Shown here piece by piece: positions 7,283 to 13,226 of a stretch of 25,325 nucleotides of DNA (position 1 is the first letter of the stretch; each line of letters begins with the position of its first letter). The notes under the pieces are model-generated. The model saw only the letters and a list, made by a program, of their open reading frames with translations, had not been told where the DNA came from and searched no databases. The position numbers and the translations under genes were made by a program. Origin of the DNA: an uncultured Eubacteriales bacterium (GTDB taxonomy: Bacteria > Bacillota > Clostridia > Oscillospirales > Oscillospiraceae); NCBI GenBank assembly GCA_900540545.1, contig UQGJ01000036.1, forward strand, positions 1 to 25,325, written 5' to 3'.

Positions 7283-8107
7283 TTAGCCCAGGCTCAAAAT
7301 CTTGCGGGCCTCGGCGGGGGTGGCCACGGGGCGGCCCAGCATGGTGGCAAGCTCCACCACCCGGGCGACCAGGGCGCCGTTGGACGGGGCCAGGACGCCC
7401 TTGGACAGGGTGACGGTGTCCTCGAAGCCCACGCGGACGTTGCCGCCCATGGGGATGGCCGCGGCGGCCAGGGGCAGGGAGAACCGGCCGATGCCGGTGG
7501 CGGTCCAGGTGGACCCGGCGGGGATGGCCTTCACCAGCCACTCCAGGTTGCCCGCGGTGGCGGGGGTGCAGCCGGAGACGCCCAGCACGAAGTTGAACTG
7601 CATGGGCGCGCCGGGGACCTCGCCCTTGGCGGCCATCTTCAGGATGGTGTCCAGGTGGCCCATCTCGAAGCACTCATACTCGGGCTTGATGTGGTTCTCG
7701 ATCATGCGCTTGCCGAAGGCCCGCATGATGGGCATGGTGTTGGTGAACACGTCGTCGCCGAAGTTGCAGGTGCCGCAGTCCAGGGTGGCCATCTCGGGGA
7801 ACAGCTCGGTGGGCTGCAGGCGCTCCTCGGGGGTCATGGTGACGGACCCGCCGGTGGAGGGGATGAGGATGACGCCGGGGCAGGCGGCCTTGATGGCGTC
7901 CATGATGACCCGGAACCGCTCCCGGTCCTGGGTGGGGGTGCCGTCGTCCTCGCGGACGTGGACGTGGATGACCGCCGCGCCGGCGTCGAAGGCGCTCTTG
8001 GCCTCCCGGACCATCTCGTCGATGGTGTAGGGCACGGCGGGGTTGTTCTCCTTGGTGACCTCCGCGCCGCAGATGGCGGCGGTGATGATGAGCTTATCCA
8101 TTGCCAT
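7283..8107 (-). CDS. kce: 3-keto-5-aminohexanoate cleavage enzyme (BKACE family)
   Basis: The 274-residue zinc-dependent TIM-barrel enzyme (DUF849/BKACE) condenses 5-amino-3-oxohexanoate with acetyl-CoA and cleaves it to 3-aminobutyryl-CoA plus acetoacetate. The N-terminus LIITAAICGAEVTKENNPAV, the metal-binding HVHVRED near residue 50 and STGGSVTMTPEER are typical. The start at 8107 (MAMDKL) follows AAAGGAG; a second ATG six bases downstream is possible. Upstream codons lie in a dispersed repeat and are not used. It sits between kal and kdd. Confidence 0.95.
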   Translation of the reverse strand: MAMDKLIITAAICGAEVTKENNPAVPYTIDEMVREAKSAFDAGAAVIHVHVREDDGTPTQDRERFRVIMDAIKAACPGVILIPSTGGSVTMTPEERLQPTELFPEMATLDCGTCNFGDDVFTNTMPIMRAFGKRMIENHIKPEYECFEMGHLDTILKMAAKGEVPGAPMQFNFVLGVSGCTPATAGNLEWLVKAIPAGSTWTATGIGRFSLPLAAAAIPMGGNVRVGFEDTVTLSKGVLAPSNGALVARVVELATMLGRPVATPAEARKILSLG

Positions 8108-8157
8108 GGGAAAACACGCTCCTTTCTGTCTTGGGCGGGGGCTTGAGGGTGAATCGG

Positions 8158-8278
8158 TCTTCCCCTCATCCGCCCCTTCGGGGCACCTTCCCCCAGGGGA
8201 AGGCTGGGGAATCGCGCGGGGTCGCCCCCTCATCCGGCGCGGCGGGGCCGCGCCACCTTCCCCCTGAGGGAAAGGCGA
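8158..8278. repeat. two tandem copies of a hairpin-type intergenic repeat
   Basis: Copy 1 (about 8163-8205) and copy 2 (about 8229-8276) share the plan CCCTCATCCG-hairpin-CACCTTCCCC-hairpin-GGAAGG. Their hairpin bodies differ (CCCCTTCGGGG versus GGCGCGGC..GCGCC). A third member is at about 2068-2115. They fill the kal-kce gap. Confidence 0.7.
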
Positions 8279-8283
8279 TTGCG

Positions 8284-8682
8284 TTAGGGACGGGGGACGT
8301 TCTGCTTATCCTTGGGGACCACGCAGGTGCCGCTGGCACGGCAGACGACGATGGGCTCGGGGAGCACGTCGGCGGCGGAGTCGTTGATGTCGGGGCGGGA
8401 GACGATGACCTTGCGGGCCTCGAACTCCATCTTGCGGGAGGAGTTGCCGATCTTGGTGATCTTGCCCTCGGCCTCGATGTAGTCGCCGGCGTAGACGGGG
8501 GCCAGGAACTCCACGTTGTCGTAGGCGCAGAAGAGGCCCTCGTCGCCGTCACACTTGATGAGCAGCTCGGTGGCCACGTCGCCGAACAGGTGGACCATGT
8601 GGGCGCCGTCCACCAGGTTCCCGCCGTAGTGGGCGTCCTTGGCGCTCATGCGCAGACGGAGCATAGACTTGATTTCTTCCAT
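8284..8682 (-). CDS. kal: 3-aminobutyryl-CoA ammonia lyase
   Basis: The 132-residue hotdog-fold enzyme removes ammonia from 3-aminobutyryl-CoA to give crotonyl-CoA, which feeds butyrate formation. SMLRLRMSAKDAHYGGNLVDGA and the segment VEFLAPVYAGDYIEAEG (hotdog beta-sheet) match the family, and the length is standard. It is the first gene downstream of the lysine riboswitch, with the ATG at 8682 preceded by GGGAGGG. Confidence 0.95.
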   Translation of the reverse strand: MEEIKSMLRLRMSAKDAHYGGNLVDGAHMVHLFGDVATELLIKCDGDEGLFCAYDNVEFLAPVYAGDYIEAEGKITKIGNSSRKMEFEARKVIVSRPDINDSAADVLPEPIVVCRASGTCVVPKDKQNVPRP

Positions 8683-8785
8683 TGGTAATGCCCTCCCATA
8701 AAAAATTTTGTCGATTCCAAAAAAACATCAAGCGCCGCCCGCTCCCCGCCATGAAGACAAGAAACGAACAGCGCTTCATGACGTG

Positions 8786-8838
8786 AAAAAAAGGTACGCT
8801 ATTTGCATAGCGGTCGAAAGACCGTTATGCAAATAGCG
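8786..8838 (-). terminator. riboswitch expression-platform terminator
   Basis: A 13-bp outer stem (8797-8809 with 8826-8838), one A/C mismatch, and a 5-bp inner stem (8811-8815 with 8820-8824) are closed by UUUC. Seven U residues follow (8786-8792). It also lies downstream of kamC, so it can stop kamB-kamC transcripts when lysine is absent. Confidence 0.93.
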
Positions 8839-8998
8839 CACCATGTAGTCATGACACTCCGTACGCACTGAGCGTACGACGCAGGAGTAGTTCCATGCAG
8901 CGTCCCTACCCCTTCGGCGGAAGTCCCATTCACCGCGCGCATCGGACCTGCCAATCCTTTGCATCGCACGTTTACCTGGCTCCCGCGCCTCTATTCAC
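8786..8998 (-). ncRNA. lysine riboswitch (L-box) with ON-type terminator platform
   Basis: The minus-strand RNA carries the L-box hallmarks: UAGAGGCGCG (about 8984-8993), GGUGAAUGGGA and GCCGAAG (8912-8918), then GUGUCA and AUGGUGCGCUAU. Helices found by hand: P1 GUGAAUAG (8991-8998) with CUAUUUGC (8829-8836); P2 GGCG../..CGCC; a hairpin CGUGCG/CGCGCG; P3 GGGGUAG/CUACUCC; P4 CGUACGC/GCGUACG (8860-8878); P5 CAUG-ACUA-CAUG. The order and motifs match the B. subtilis lysC and T. maritima aptamers. The P1 3' strand lies fully inside the terminator 5' arm (8826-8838), so ligand-stabilised P1 and the terminator exclude each other. This predicts transcription ON with lysine. It controls kal-kce-kdd-kamA-kamD-kamE. 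Confidence 0.92.
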
Positions 8999-9037
8999 CA
9001 TATTATGAAATTGTGGTTATGTACTTTGACCAAAAAC

Positions 9038-9066
9038 AATATATCCCATCCCCGGGGTTTTGTCAA
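9038..9066 (-). promoter_or_regulatory. sigma-A promoter of the riboswitch operon
   Basis: On the minus strand there is a perfect -35 TTGACA (9061-9066), a 17-nt spacer and a -10 TATATT (9038-9043). The predicted RNA start is near 9031, about 33 nt before the P1 helix. The -35 box overlaps the kamC stop codon (TGA within TTGACA). Confidence 0.85.
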
Positions 9067-10493
9067 CTATTTTCTGAGAAAATTTTCATCAGCTCTTCGT
9101 CCAGGTCCAAAAGCCTGCAAACCCTGAGCGCATCACGGGGACAGGGCTCGCCGGGGGCGGCCTCCACCAGGTGGTAGTCCATGAGGCGGGAGAGCCGGTC
9201 CAGGGGTGCCTCCCCCTTTCGGATGGCGGCGGTGTCCAGGGCCCCCAGGCCGGAGACCCGGTAGTGGCGCCTGGCCGCGTCGGAGACCCCGTCGTAGTGG
9301 GTGGTCATCAGGGCCACGCAGTCCAGGCGGCCCAGGTACTCCACCAGGGACCGGGCCAGGGCCGCCCCCTCCCGGGGGTTGGTGCCCCGGGCGAACTCGT
9401 CCAGGGCCACGTAGAAGAATTTGCCCTTCTCCTCCCGCAGCACGTCCCCCAGGGCCGCCACCTCGGCGCCGAAGGAGGACAGGCCCTGCTCCACGCTCTG
9501 GCGGTCGGTGCAGATGAGGTTCACGCTGTCGAACAGGGGGGCGGAGAAGGACCCGGCGAAGGCGAAGAAGCCCGTCTGCATAAGCAGCAGGTTCAGGGTC
9601 AGACTCTTCATAGATACGCTCTTGCCGCCCATATTAGCACCGGTGATGACGGTGCAGCCCTTTTCCAGGGTGATGGACACGGAGGTGAAGCTCCCCCCCC
9701 GCTCCTTCAGGTGGTCGGCCACCTCGGGGTGGACCATGTCCACGCACTCCACCCGGGCCGTCTGGGCCACCTCCGGGCGGCAGCAGTAGAAGCGCCGGGC
9801 CAGCCGGGCCTTGGCCAGCACCAGGTCCAGCCGCCCGATGGTGTCCATGGTCTCCAGGAAGGTGTCCCGGTCCCGCAGCAGGGCCATGGTCAGGCGCTTG
9901 CGGGCCTCCAGCTCCAGCCGGTCCTCCTTGGCCACCAGCTCCCGGCGGCGGGTCATCAGGTCGTCCCGGCCCTTCTTCTCCGTCTGGCGCAGGAGGTTCT
10001 CCACCAGGGCCTTCTCCTCCCGGACCCGCTCCAGGGCGGGCTCGAAGGCGTTCTCCACGGAGAAGGCGGGCAGGCGGCGGCCGCTGGGGTCCAGCAGGTC
10101 CAGGGCGGCGGTCATGGGGCGCAGCTCCAGGCCCTCCAGGGGGTCCATTTTGCCGTACTCCTCCGCCAAGCGCTCCAGGTAGATGAGGAAGTGCTTGACC
10201 TCGAACAGCTCCACCTCGTCCATGGGGGCGTTGGTGGGGCGCTTGAGGGAGTTGCGGATGTCGTGGAACTCGGAGAGCAGGTGGGTCATGGCGTCGGCCA
10301 GCACCGAACCCTCCTGCAGGAGGGTGAGCATCCGCTCCACCCGGGAGAACTCGGCCTCCAGGTCGGCCCGGTCGCCGGGACCGTACCAGCGGGGGCTGCG
10401 CACCAGGGCGTTGCCGAAGGGGGATGCGGGGTCCAGCCGGGCCATGACCCAGCCGTAGCCGGTGTCCTCTTTCAGTTGGCCGTTGAGTTTCAT
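9063..10493 (-). CDS. kamC: MutS-like ATPase, KamC (proposed lysine 5,6-aminomutase reactivase ATPase)
   Basis: The 476-residue protein has a helical N-terminal half and a MutS-type ABC ATPase in the C-terminal half. Walker A is TGANMGGKS (about residue 285), Walker B is ALDEFARGTNP (about 365), and MTTHYDG follows. It lacks the mismatch-binding domain I of MutS and the Smr domain of MutS2. Genes of this kind accompany kamD-kamE in lysine fermenters, and the family is named as the ATPase of a KamDE reactivation system, presumably ejecting damaged cobalamin. I recall this as a family name and cannot cite direct evidence. The start at 10493 (MKLNGQL) follows AGAGGTG. It shares no operon leader with kal; the riboswitch follows it. 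Confidence 0.85.
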   Translation of the reverse strand: MKLNGQLKEDTGYGWVMARLDPASPFGNALVRSPRWYGPGDRADLEAEFSRVERMLTLLQEGSVLADAMTHLLSEFHDIRNSLKRPTNAPMDEVELFEVKHFLIYLERLAEEYGKMDPLEGLELRPMTAALDLLDPSGRRLPAFSVENAFEPALERVREEKALVENLLRQTEKKGRDDLMTRRRELVAKEDRLELEARKRLTMALLRDRDTFLETMDTIGRLDLVLAKARLARRFYCCRPEVAQTARVECVDMVHPEVADHLKERGGSFTSVSITLEKGCTVITGANMGGKSVSMKSLTLNLLLMQTGFFAFAGSFSAPLFDSVNLICTDRQSVEQGLSSFGAEVAALGDVLREEKGKFFYVALDEFARGTNPREGAALARSLVEYLGRLDCVALMTTHYDGVSDAARRHYRVSGLGALDTAAIRKGEAPLDRLSRLMDYHLVEAAPGEPCPRDALRVCRLLDLDEELMKIFSENS

Positions 10494-10907
10494 AAACAAG
10501 CACCTCTTTATCGTCGGTGGTCCGCACGGGGGGAGGGAGTACAAATTAAGAATGAAGAATTGCGCCTGCGGGCGGGACGTGGGTAGGACGGGAGAAGCGC
10601 GGGCGGCCACAGGCCGCCCCTACATGGCGGATGCGTTGGCGCGCCGGGTCGTCGCGCCCCACCGATGATGGGCCAGCTTTGCCGGGTACTGCCATGCTAG
10701 GCGCGCTGCGCCAGCGCATGGAGGGTGAACTTACTGCATATTAGGCCGTAACGGCCGGGGCGGGGGCGTGAGGGTGGACTTGTTTGCTCTAGCCGGTTTC
10801 GATTGCCGGGCTTCGTTGGCGGCCCTCTTAGGTCCAGGGCCGAAGCCCTGGTTTTCTTTCCGTCCTCTTTCTCAAACGAGAAAGAGGACCCCCGCCGGAG
10901 GCGTCGC
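10494..10907. repeat. 414-nt kamB-kamC spacer filled with palindromic repeats
   Basis: No convincing gene is visible. The stretch holds a CGCCTGCGGGCGGGACG unit (about 10563), a GGCGGCC..GGCCGCCCC unit (about 10602), a CCATGC..GCATGG hairpin (about 10690-10722), CCAGGGC-CGAA-GCCCTGG (10834-10851) and a perfect 12-bp stem GTCCTCTTTCTC/GAGAAAGAGGAC (10862-10889). The last hairpin lacks a U-run on the minus strand, so it is probably not an efficient kamB terminator. No clear promoter for kamC was found here. Confidence 0.65.
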
Positions 10908-11912
10908 CTACTGGTCGATGTCCTTCACGTTTACCACGGGGACGCTGACCACGCTGCGCAGCTCGGAGAGCAGAGCGGGGCCGTCCAGGTGCTTGCCGTA
11001 GGCCGACCAGGGGTTGGCGGTGACGGCGGCGATGGTCAGCTTCTGCCGGACCATCAGCTCCCCGCCGCAGCGGAAGAAGGTCTCGGCGCTGGTGCGGTCG
11101 GCCAGGAAGTGGGTGGCGTCCGGGGTTGCCACCACGATGGGAGCCCCCCGCCGGGCCAGGGTCCGCAGGGTGGGGCCGGTGACCCCCCCCTCGATCCACA
11201 GCACGCACTTCTCCCGGGGCAGCTCGGCCCACTTGGGCTGGCCGTTGTCCTCGGTGGGCAGGGCCAGCGGCTCCCCCTCCTGGGTGAAGAGGGCGTACTT
11301 GGACGCCGCCCGGTCCAGGGCGGACCACAGGCCGGTGTGCTCCGCCTCCCGGGTGGCGAAGAGGTTGCAGGTATAGGCCGTCTCGGCGGCGATGGCGGAG
11401 ATGCCGCCGTCCATGGAGGCCCCCACGCACAGGATGGCGCAGGCCCCCGGCTCGGCCCCGGCCAGGCTCTTCCGGCCCGCCGCGCCGTCGATGAGGACCC
11501 GGTCGGCCCCCAGGGTCCGGAAGGTCCGGGACAGGGGGGCGAGCTGGTTCACGGCGGAGGGCCCGGCAAGCTGGATGAAGCCGTCGGACAGGGCCCGGAA
11601 CACGGCTACGGCCCCCACGGGGGTCATCACGTCGGTGACCGCCTCCACCGCCAGGGTGGCGTCGCACAGGGGGCGCATCCCCCGGGCGGTGGCGAACAGG
11701 GTCCCGGCGGGCACCCAAATCTCCGGCTTTTCCGTGCCGGTGACCACGTCGGTGCGCTCCCCGTCCCGGCCCACCGAGGTCATGGCAAGGGTCTCCCCCG
11801 CCAGCTCCTCGATCAGCCTGCACATGGCCGTGGTCTTGCCCGCGTTCTTGCACAGGCCGATGATGGTGACGGTGGGGGCGGCCCCCACCAGGGGCGCGAG
11901 GATCGGCGTCAT
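10908..11912 (-). CDS. kamB: P-loop protein KamB (proposed lysine 5,6-aminomutase reactivase subunit)
   Basis: The 334-residue protein starts with a P-loop nucleotide-binding domain; Walker A is GLCKNAGKTT (residues 19-28). IDGAAGRKSLAG and the central CAILCVGASMDGG belong to the same nucleotide-binding half, and a C-terminal segment (VVATPDATHFLADR) follows. Its place directly upstream of the MutS-like kamC in a lysine fermentation locus fits KamB, the partner of KamC. The exact biochemical role is not established as far as I know. The ATG at 11912 has AAGGAGGG, and a strong promoter lies at 11945-11974. In many lysine fermenters kamB and kamC lie between kamA and kamD; here they form an upstream unit outside the riboswitch. 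Confidence 0.8.
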   Translation of the reverse strand: MTPILAPLVGAAPTVTIIGLCKNAGKTTAMCRLIEELAGETLAMTSVGRDGERTDVVTGTEKPEIWVPAGTLFATARGMRPLCDATLAVEAVTDVMTPVGAVAVFRALSDGFIQLAGPSAVNQLAPLSRTFRTLGADRVLIDGAAGRKSLAGAEPGACAILCVGASMDGGISAIAAETAYTCNLFATREAEHTGLWSALDRAASKYALFTQEGEPLALPTEDNGQPKWAELPREKCVLWIEGGVTGPTLRTLARRGAPIVVATPDATHFLADRTSAETFFRCGGELMVRQKLTIAAVTANPWSAYGKHLDGPALLSELRSVVSVPVVNVKDIDQ

Positions 11913-11944
11913 GGCGGTCCCTCCTTCTGGTTCCTTGTGTCCCC

Positions 11945-11974
11945 ATTATAGGGGGCAGGTTTGAAGAAAGTCAA
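11945..11974 (-). promoter_or_regulatory. sigma-A promoter of kamB-kamC
   Basis: On the minus strand there is TTGACT (11969-11974), an 18-nt spacer and a perfect TATAAT (11945-11950). The -35 box touches the foot of the upstream terminator hairpin. Confidence 0.85.
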
Positions 11975-12016
11975 GGCCCCCCGATGCGCTTGCGGCGCGT
12001 CAGGGGGCCTTTTTCT
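11973..12016. terminator. bidirectional-type hairpin between the P-loop ATPase gene and kamB
   Basis: AAGGCCCCC (11973-11981) pairs with GGGGGCCTT (12003-12011), with an inner GCGC hairpin. The T-run is better on the plus strand (CCTTTTTC). On the minus strand it is followed by CCTTGACTTTC, a weak U-tract that doubles as the kamB -35 region. It probably ends the gene at 12025. Confidence 0.6.
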
Positions 12017-12024
12017 GGCTAGTC

Positions 12025-13101
12025 CTAGGCTAAAATTTCTTTGGCGACCCGGTCCGCCACGGCGTGGACCTTGTCGAAATCCACGTAGGGGTTATAGAGG
12101 GCTTCCAGTCCGTCGTGCATGGACTTTGCCTGGGCCAGGGAGTCCACGGCCTCGTCCATGAGGGCGGCGGAGACTTTGCGGGAAAACCGCAGACGGGCCT
12201 TGTTCCGCTTGACGGCCTCCGGGTCGGCCATGGCGTCCATGCGGATGCGGCGGTAGGGGCGGCCCGGATAGGGGTGGGCGGGGGTGCTGGTGACGAAGGC
12301 CAGGGAGAGGCCGGGGATGAGCAGGTGCTCCAGCCGGTCCGGGTCCATGGGTGACGGACAGGCGATCACGTCATGGCCTGCGGCCACCGCCCCGGCGAGC
12401 AGGTGGGCCAGCATGAGGTGGCCGATGCCGTAGCCGTCGGACAGCTCGTAGACCCGCCTGCACTGGGCGTCCACGGTGCCGAATTCCCACAGCAGGCCCT
12501 TGTGGGTGACGGCGGAGAGGAAGCGGCGGACCACCTTCCCCTCTCCCCCGCCGGTTTTGCGGACCTCCCGGCTCAAAATGCCCTTGGCCCGCTTGGCGAT
12601 CTTGGCCTCCACCGCCGGAGTGGTCACCAGGCTGCGCACGTCGGCGGCGATCTCCCCGGCGGCGTCCAGGCAGCGGTAGGCCCTGGCGTAACAGGCTTTG
12701 TAGCCCTTCATGGCCCCCATGATCTCCTTGCGCACGTCGCCCAGGCCGGTGCGGTCGTAGCACTCGCCCAGGTTCACGTACTGCTCCACCACGCCGGGGT
12801 ATTTGGGTTCGACGACGTGGGGCGCGGTGCCGTCTACCAGGGCGATTTTTTGGTCTGGCAGGAGCACGGCGTCCAGGGAGTCGGGGTCGCCGGAGCAGGG
12901 GATGTACTCTACCTTCAGCCCCGCGTCCTCCGCCTGCTGGGCCACCCGGCGCATCAGGGTGGACTTGCCGCAGCCGGGGCCGCCCTTCAAAATGTAAATG
13001 CCCGCCGCTTCCGCCGGGTCCATCAGCTCGTCGTACAGGGAATAAAAGCCGGTTGGGGAATTGGCCCCCAGGTAGTACCGGATTTGTGGCTCTATGACCA
13101 T
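12025..13101 (-). CDS. tandem P-loop ATPase of unknown function (PRK06851-like)
   Basis: The 358-residue cytoplasmic protein has a canonical Walker A in its N-terminal half, ILKGGPGCGKSTL (residues 38-49). It is followed by DPDSLDAVLLPDQKIALVDGTAPH. The C-terminal half repeats this plan: SDGYGIGHLM (about 222-231), then DPDRLEHLLIPGLSLAFVTSTPAHPYPG. The second P-loop has lost the Lys-Ser/Thr, so one active and one dead ATP site are expected. This matches a conserved Firmicutes family with no known function. The ATG at 13101 follows GGAGGG; a TTG at 13116 is rejected because it overlaps that Shine-Dalgarno. Its place next to kamB may be chance. Confidence 0.75.
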   Translation of the reverse strand: MVIEPQIRYYLGANSPTGFYSLYDELMDPAEAAGIYILKGGPGCGKSTLMRRVAQQAEDAGLKVEYIPCSGDPDSLDAVLLPDQKIALVDGTAPHVVEPKYPGVVEQYVNLGECYDRTGLGDVRKEIMGAMKGYKACYARAYRCLDAAGEIAADVRSLVTTPAVEAKIAKRAKGILSREVRKTGGGEGKVVRRFLSAVTHKGLLWEFGTVDAQCRRVYELSDGYGIGHLMLAHLLAGAVAAGHDVIACPSPMDPDRLEHLLIPGLSLAFVTSTPAHPYPGRPYRRIRMDAMADPEAVKRNKARLRFSRKVSAALMDEAVDSLAQAKSMHDGLEALYNPYVDFDKVHAVADRVAKEILA

Positions 13102-13177
13102 TGGCTTACCCTCCAAACAATAGAAACTCTATTCCAAGGTATGCCAAGGCCGGGGGTGGGGTGCGGGACGGATTTGC

Positions 13178-13212
13178 GAAAAGAGACCCGGAAGCGCACG
13201 CTTCCGGGCCTC
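13178..13212 (-). terminator. intrinsic terminator of the SLH-GH28 gene
   Basis: The minus-strand stem (13199-13212 with 13183-13196, one mismatch) has CCCGGAAGCG/CGCTTCCGGG as its core, followed by TTTTCG. It begins 15 nt after the stop codon at 13227. Confidence 0.85.
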
Positions 13213-13226
13213 TTGGATGGCTATGG

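Noticed and set aside
7002..7673. 223-residue minus-strand frame running through the C/A-rich tract
   Set aside because: It is out of frame with both kce and kdd and overlaps both; its Pro/Asn-rich part is only the translation of the low-complexity DNA.
8786..8998. cobalamin riboswitch, expected because KamDE needs B12
   Set aside because: The conserved AGAGGCGCG, GCCGAAG and GUCA..GCUAU motifs and the five-helix order are those of the lysine aptamer, not of the B12 box.
9063..10493. DNA mismatch repair MutS or MutS2
   Set aside because: Too short, without the mismatch-recognition domain or the Smr domain, and located between lysine fermentation genes.
10862..10889. kamB intrinsic terminator
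   Set aside because: The stem is perfect but no U-run follows on either strand, and kamC downstream appears to depend on read-through.
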